From: Chiridota heheva
Lineage: Eukaryota; Echinodermata; Holothuroidea; Apodida; Chiridotidae
DNA length: 64,000 nucleotides
Direction of reading: 5' to 3'
NCBI GenBank assembly: GCA_020152595.1
Contig: JAIGNY010002160.1
Location: forward strand, 1-64,000
Below, piece by piece: positions 38,701 to 44,700 of the stretch (positions within the stretch are counted from its first letter, which is position 1; each line of letters opens with the position of its first letter). The notes under the pieces were generated by a model. That model saw nothing but the letters and a program-made list of their open reading frames with translations. It was not told where the DNA came from and did not search any database. The position numbers and the translations under genes were made by a program.

Positions 38701-41700
38701 ACAGGACCAAGAAGAAAAATAACTGTCAATGCTATACTTCTTGTCAAGAATGTCACCTGTCACCTGACCACGTAGCTAGTGGGCGTATAACCGATTAAAC
38801 CGCACGATGTCGTGAACCCGTTAAATACGGACCCGTGTAAACACGGGCCGCTGGAACCGTCGAATGGAACCGTCCGCCCCGTAATAACGGGCCGCGGAAC
38901 CGTATGGAACCGTCCGCCCGTAATAACGGGCCGCTGGAACCGCCCGCCCGTAACAACAGGCCGCGGAACCGTATGGATCACGGAACCGCCCAATGGAACC
39001 GCCCGCCCGTAATAACGGGCCGCGGAACGTATGGACCACGGAACCGCCCGCCCGTAACAACGGGCCGCGGAACCGTATGGATCCCGGAACCGTATGGATC
39101 CGCCCCCGAACCGCACAATGCCCGTACATAGGGCTGCGGAACCGTCAGGGATGGTCCAACGGAACCGTATGGAACCGCCGCCCGTAACAACGGGCCGCGG
39201 AACCGCACGGGACCGCCCAATGGAACCGCCCGCCCGTAATAACGGGCCGCGGAACCGCCCAATGGAACCGCCCCCGTAATAACGGGCCGCGGAACCGTAT
39301 GGAACCGCCCAATGGAACCGTTCGCCCGTAATAACGGGCGCGGAACCGTATGGAACCGCCCAATGGAACCGTTCGCCCGTAACAACGGGGCCGCGGAACC
39401 GTATGGAACCGTCCAATGGAACGTTCGCCCGTAACAACGGGCGCGGAACCGTATGGAACCGCCCAATGGAACCGTTAAGCCCGTAATAACGGGCCGCGGA
39501 ACCGTATGGAACCGCCCAATGGAACGTTCGCCCGTAACAACGGGCCGCGGAACCGTATGGAACCGTCCAATGGAACCGTTCGCCCCGTAACAACGGGCCG
39601 CGGAACCTTATGGACTCACGGAACCGCCCAATGGAACCGTTCGCCCGTAACTTTTTACGGGCCACGGAACCGTATGGACTCCCGGAACCTTATGGAACTG
39701 TCCCTGAACTCACAACAACCGGCGCGCAGCGCGTTACAAAGGGTTGTGGAGTCGACAGGGACTGTCCAATGGAACCGTTTGGAACCGTGTTTACAACTTA
39801 GGCGACGTTCGTTAACGCCCCTAAGAGGTTCTCTCTCTCTCTCTCACTTACCGTTACGGAACCGTCCAATGGAACCGTTCGCCCGTAACTTTTTACGGGC
39901 CGCGGAACCGTATGGACTCCCGAACCTTATGGAACTGTCCCTGAACTCACAACAACCGGCGCGCAGCGTTACAAAGGGTTGTGGAGTCGACAGGGACTGT
40001 CCAATGGAACCGTTTGGAACCGTGTTTACAACTTAGGCGACGTTCGTTAACGCCCCTAAGAGGATATCTCTCTCTCTCTCTCTCTTACCGTTACCGCTCT
40101 AGGCGCAACGCCTCTAAGATCGTAACCTTCTCAGTGAATCTCTTTTGTATATCTGAAAAGAGAAGAACATATATCCATGCGTACATACACAAATACGGCA
40201 AAGTAAGTATGATTTTACGGACACGCTAAAGAGAGACGAGGCCTAGCAGTCTAAACAGAACACCAAAACTCTCTTAAACAGATAATTTTTTTACTGAAAA
40301 ATAAATTTCTTAAGAGAAGAACGCAAGTCCAAGCGTACAAACCTAAACATGGCAAAGTAACTATGATCTTACGGACACGCTAAAGAGAGACGAGGCATAG
40401 CATTCTAAACAGAACAACAACACTTGCTTTAACAGAAAAAATTTAAAACCAAAAATTTTCTATCTGAAAAACTTTAGAAACCCGAGAAAACGCATCCAAC
40501 GTAATGACTTTACTAGCGCCGGGGTAGCGTGGGAAACACCAACCACTGTGTACTTGAGGTCTGTAAAGATAAAAAGGAAAGATTATTTTCCCTGTAATTA
40601 GGTCGTCGGAGAGACCCACCCACGGTCTCTCCGACACCCCAAGTTCAATCCTGAAAATTAAATATTTTATCTCCAAACTGTGAGAAAAATAAAAATATTC
40701 ATATGCTGTTAACGTGAAAACGAAAATAAGCTCGCTAGTAACAACTGTAGCTCCCTAGAGTTGTTACAGGCGACCCCACATTTACCCAGCGGTGACTAAG
40801 ACCCAATGCGCATGCGCCCAAAATCGAAAAAGGAAATTGGCCTAATGCATACGAGAAGGTGTACTGAAATATCCTAACGTGTTAAACACTATACATAGTA
40901 TAACGCTAGGGTCACCTCGAGGCGGGTGGGGCTAAGGGAGAAAAAGACTAATTCCCGGGCGAGAGGTCCCTAGACAGGCACAACCTGTGCTCTAGGACCT
41001 AAAACACCCACCACGAGAGTAGGACGCTCTCGAACTAGCCACTCGCTATGTACGAATGGAGACAAAAACCCGCTATCCTAAGTGTAGGCTACACGGGTAA
41101 AGTCGTGTAGGTCGGCCGAAGAAATCTCGGACCCATGGCTATCTCACCCTTCTCTCGGTTTAAGACTTGAAAAGGCGAGCCAGATGAGAACGGGCAGCGT
41201 AAAAACCCTTCAGGTAGAAGCTGCCGAAGAGAAAAGAGTTAGAAAGGTTAATTAAAAATAAAATAAAAGTGACCAGTTTTCAGCGATGTTGTGAAACAAA
41301 CGCGCTGAAAAAGAGTGAGGTGGTACAGAGGTATTATGGAGGTCAGGGCTTGGCTGGTTACTGCGTTTTTTAGGTTCGGTTAGAAGTGCGTTAGAATCAG
41401 GTCGTGTGACCAGATTGCATATTATAGCATGGAAGGTAAGGTATAACTTGAAGTAAATAGGGGCAGTTTGGGTTGATCCCTTCAAAAATTTTATGGGGAA
41501 AGGGGGTGGTACATGTCAAAAGAAGATATTTGTAAAGCAAACAAAAGATCATTGATCACACTTGCACACCTGGCCAATATTTTTGACTCCAGAATATTGA
41601 AAAATGAGGAGTTGAGTGAGGTGACATTGTACTTACTTCTTACTTGGAGTCGAAATGTTGGAAGTAAGATTTGACAATCAAACTTACCAAATCATAATTT

Positions 41701-44700
41701 TAAATTCAACCGCCGCGCTGATATTATGGCAAATCTGTCAATGACTGATTCCACGTCTGGGCAATGGGCCCTATGAATTTGTAATAGAATAAGTGCCTCC
41801 AGTCGGGCTTCCGTCATTGTTGACCGAATAGCTGTAAGGGTTCTTTCCATTTTTGAAAAGACTCTCTCGGCCTGTGCAGAAGTCACTGGCAAAGTTGCCA
41901 GCAACTGGAGCAACAGTGATATGTTAGGAAACATTTCAGAGCAATGATCCAGGCACAGACGGATGAAGATGGTCGGGACTTGACAGGAACATTTTCCCAT
42001 TTCTTCCTCCATAACATGTATTCGCCCTTAACAATCATGAAAGGATCTCTGATCAAACTTGCATACACCTCAATAGCAGGAGTCAAATCATTCCACTGCC
42101 TCTCACCGTCAGCTTGTTTGGCGAATTCCATACAATTTGGTACAAGGTAGTTAAGTTTCATAATCTGTTGTTGATGTGGTCCAAATCTGTGCTTGAGGTC
42201 TCCAATAATGGAGTCTGTATGGCTGGATAAAAAAAGTTGACTCTGTAAAAGCCTTCGGTGGTGTTGTCCGATGTTTGAGCATTTGGTCGGTATGAGCTTC
42301 TAGCTGCAATGCGTGGTTTTCGCAGTTCCACCTCCATCACATCTTGTGCGACTGATTCTGCCTTTTGATACAGGTCATTTCATGTATCGCATCTGTACGA
42401 TACATAGGTATATAGGTGTAATTTAATTTTTGTTAATATGGGATTGGGGGGGGGGGGGGACATAGCCCCCCCCTCTGGCTACGCCAGTGTGGGTGACTGC
42501 ACCATTTAAGTGAGATTGAATGAATTGGTCACTTCAAGAAGAATTTTGGCTGCTTCGGAGGAAGCGTTAGTTCCTGAAATAATGTTTTGACTCCAGTCAA
42601 TGTTAGGTTGGTTGAAATCACCAGCAAGAATAACATTGTTTTTGTCAGCATTTTTACCAAGCTTTTGGAGGGATTTTTTCAACTCAAGTAGGCTAGTGAG
42701 ATCATTGTGACTGGGTCTGTAAAATGTTCCTATATAAATGCTCTTTTCCTTAGGAAATTGGAATTTGGTCCAGATAATTTCACTAATTTAGTGAGCTCAG
42801 TGAAAACCAGGTCATTTCTTATTGCCTGTAATACACCACCATAACTATTTGAATTTCCATCATTGCGAACGACTGTATAGTTGTCCGGGTAAATTTCAGC
42901 GCTGGCAATTTCAGAATTAAGCCAGGTTTCAGTGCCAATAATGACATCTGGGTCTTTTTCTTTAATAAGACTTTCCACGGAGGCCGTCTTGTTTTGAACA
43001 CTCTGAAAGTTGATAACAAGAAGCTTTAGAATCTTCCTATTTTCCCTTTGTTTTGCCATCGTTTGTACATCTCATCAGAAAGAAAAATAAATAAATACTG
43101 TAGCTTATATACGAAGATGGGAGTCTCCAACAAATGTGAGTTTGAGTCAAAAAATGTAACTAGGATTTGCGAGTGGTCAAAAAAAAGGAATTTTTATATA
43201 CTGTTCGAAAGCCCCGTTGACCTACCTTTTTATATATAGCCTGCCTGTGTATTACTATTAAGTATACAGGCTAGCCTAAGTTTAGAGTTGCCATAACTAG
43301 CGTTGCCACTGTATACCAAATTTCATCAATAATTTGTTTCAGAATCCGCGCCCTCTATTTTGGCCTAATGAAATTTTAACAATAGCTCGAACTCGGAAAA
43401 AACGAACATTTAAGTCATTATTTTCAATAAAAAAGTAGCAATTGAACACAAAAATAATCCACTCACATTACAAAAATGATGTTAATGTATCAAAATTGAG
43501 TAACGATGGTGTGTTATGTGTTCGATTGAATGAAATATCGGCCGATTTTGTAACGCTACTTTCCGTCGTCTCGCTGATCTGTTGACCAGTTTGCTATGCA
43601 ATAGTGTGTGGTCACGATAAAACGGGGAAAACCCTATTATTAAAAGAGGTTTTGTTACCAATCCAAAGTGAAGAAATGCAAAAGCAATTCTCAAGTAAAA
43701 AAATGAAATTTTAAGCTTTAAAATGATATATGCCCAAGATAAAACTCAATTGCGATAAATTTTTAAATAATAGATGAAAATTGAGGTTTTTATCATTTTT
43801 TAAAAGAAAAAGATTTCAAATCGGGCATATAGAACTAAGAAGTACATTTTCTCAGCTTTCCAAATATGTATAACTTAGATTGGTCTCGTTGGTTCCAGAT
43901 CGCAAATTGGATGTCAAAGTTGGTGGGTATGAACAAAATGTCTTTCTATAAATAGTGGAACTAGTATACATGTTTGTTATTATGTGAATAAAACGGGTAA
44001 TGCAATATTTTTTAAATTTGATAGATTCACTTAGTAATGGAATTTCATTAACAAAGTGTTTCTAAATTATATTTTTGTAGAACGAAGCCAGGCTTAAGTC
44101 ACTGTGTAGGCCATAACATAAACAGAGTACAATAATAGCCTAGCCTAATGTTACGAAGCAATTGGCCTACTACGTTAGGGCTACCCTAGCTTTGCTTATG
44201 GCTTAATTTGTACACATTTTTACAAGTTCAAATTTAGTATCACACCTACCTAGTGCACTTTGTTAGGTGTAATTAATAATCACTTGAATCATTTTTTAAA
44301 TTACAAGCATAAATTAGGCCCCTGGTGCTAGATCATTTTTTCAGTAAATTCATATGCCCAAATTGTAAATTAATTTGTCGTTATATTTTATGTGTAATTT
44401 TTAAACATTACAAAGGTCAACCTTAGGCCCTGGTCCCCTGCAGTATGTCTACTACCCCAGAAAAGGGGGAAGTCTTGGCCCCTATTGTGAAAGTGCTGGG
44501 TTGAGAAGGAAGATGTTTTAATTTGTGTTTGCGGCTGGGGGGGAAATGGGAGGTTGGTGTTTTCAAAATCAATACGGGAATGGTTCTGGATTTAAGGGTG
44601 GGGTTGAAGTTTGTCTTTAGATCTTGGCGTTAAACATGTTTTTGTATTAATACTTGTCCTTATTGTCAAAACGGTATGTATTGTTTGTTAAGAAAACTTT

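Larger units (their letters stand above)
33721..41457. mobile_element. 7.7-kb non-coding TIR element, CpG-rich, unrecognised
   Basis: Inserted in the hAT element with TA on each side (33719-33720, 41458-41459). Ends TTTACCCCGCTAAGC (left) and TTTACTTCAAGTTATACC (right, complemented). About 133 bp near each end are almost perfect inverted repeats (33758-33890 and 41313-41446), running from TTATACYTTACCTTCCATGC to CTGTACCACCTCACTC. The interior differs sharply from the AT-rich surroundings: rich in CG dinucleotides and in ACGG/CCGT words, with no recognisable transposase, RT or helicase. Contents: small inverted unit (33721-33986), poly-T (34079-34099), unstructured CpG-rich stretch, repeated modules (36480-38820), hairpin minisatellite (38870-39660) and tandem duplication (39629-40085). 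Superfamily unknown. Confidence 0.72.
33380..42489 (-). mobile_element. hAT transposon, internally deleted, itself interrupted
   Basis: Ends CATTGGCGTAGGCAGG (left) and CACTGGCGTAGCCAGAG (right, complemented), each followed by a G-rich tract and flanked by an 8-bp duplication, a textbook hAT layout. A transposase C-terminal fragment lies at 41692-42340. Only about 150 bp separates that fragment from the right TIR, so the N-terminal part of the transposase (DNA-binding and most of the catalytic core) has been lost. Without the 7.7-kb insert at 33721-41457 the element is about 1.37 kb. Confidence 0.9.
31061..43055 (-). mobile_element. CR1/L2-like LINE, split by a hAT element
   Basis: Minus-strand LINE of about 2.9 kb without its insert, flanked by CCATC at 31056-31060 and 43056-43060, a short target duplication. 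The 3' end is a GATTCA microsatellite. Order: endonuclease (42500-43059), reverse transcriptase (about 31950-32800) and a C-terminal region (31152-31900). It lacks RNase H and ORF1, as in 5'-truncated or ORF2-only CR1/L2/Jockey-type copies. The sequence resumes exactly across the hAT: TGGGTGAC at 33372-33379 joins to 42498 onward. Confidence 0.87.
30655..43300 (+). mobile_element. Foldback MITE (outer shell of nested insertions)
   Basis: The left end is CACAGGTGTTCCTAGCGTTA. The left arm (30655 to about 30985) is the inverted counterpart of about 30990-31060 plus 43056-43300: TTTGCAGCAAA..TTAGGCTTTTA, TCGG.AGAAAATCCATC, GTTTGTACATCTCATCAGA, GGGAGTCTCCAACAAATGTGAG and CCTACCTTTTTATATATA all recur in mirror order. 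The element was therefore a roughly 0.65-kb hairpin-forming unit before the LINE at 31061-43055 split one arm. The same TIR and body family forms the intact MITE at 45754-46148. The right terminus is degraded (GTTGCCATAAC then divergent), so no outer TSD was recovered. Confidence 0.75.

Noticed and set aside
38760-39665. 301-codon minus-strand open frame, Arg/Gly/Pro-rich
   Set aside because: It is the translated hairpin minisatellite; several other frames on both strands are also open across it, and no domain is present.
33721-41457. Possible rDNA or snRNA cluster because of high GC and conserved-looking blocks
   Set aside because: No 5S, 5.8S, 18S, 28S or snRNA core motifs were recognised; the ends are transposon-like TIRs with TA flanks.
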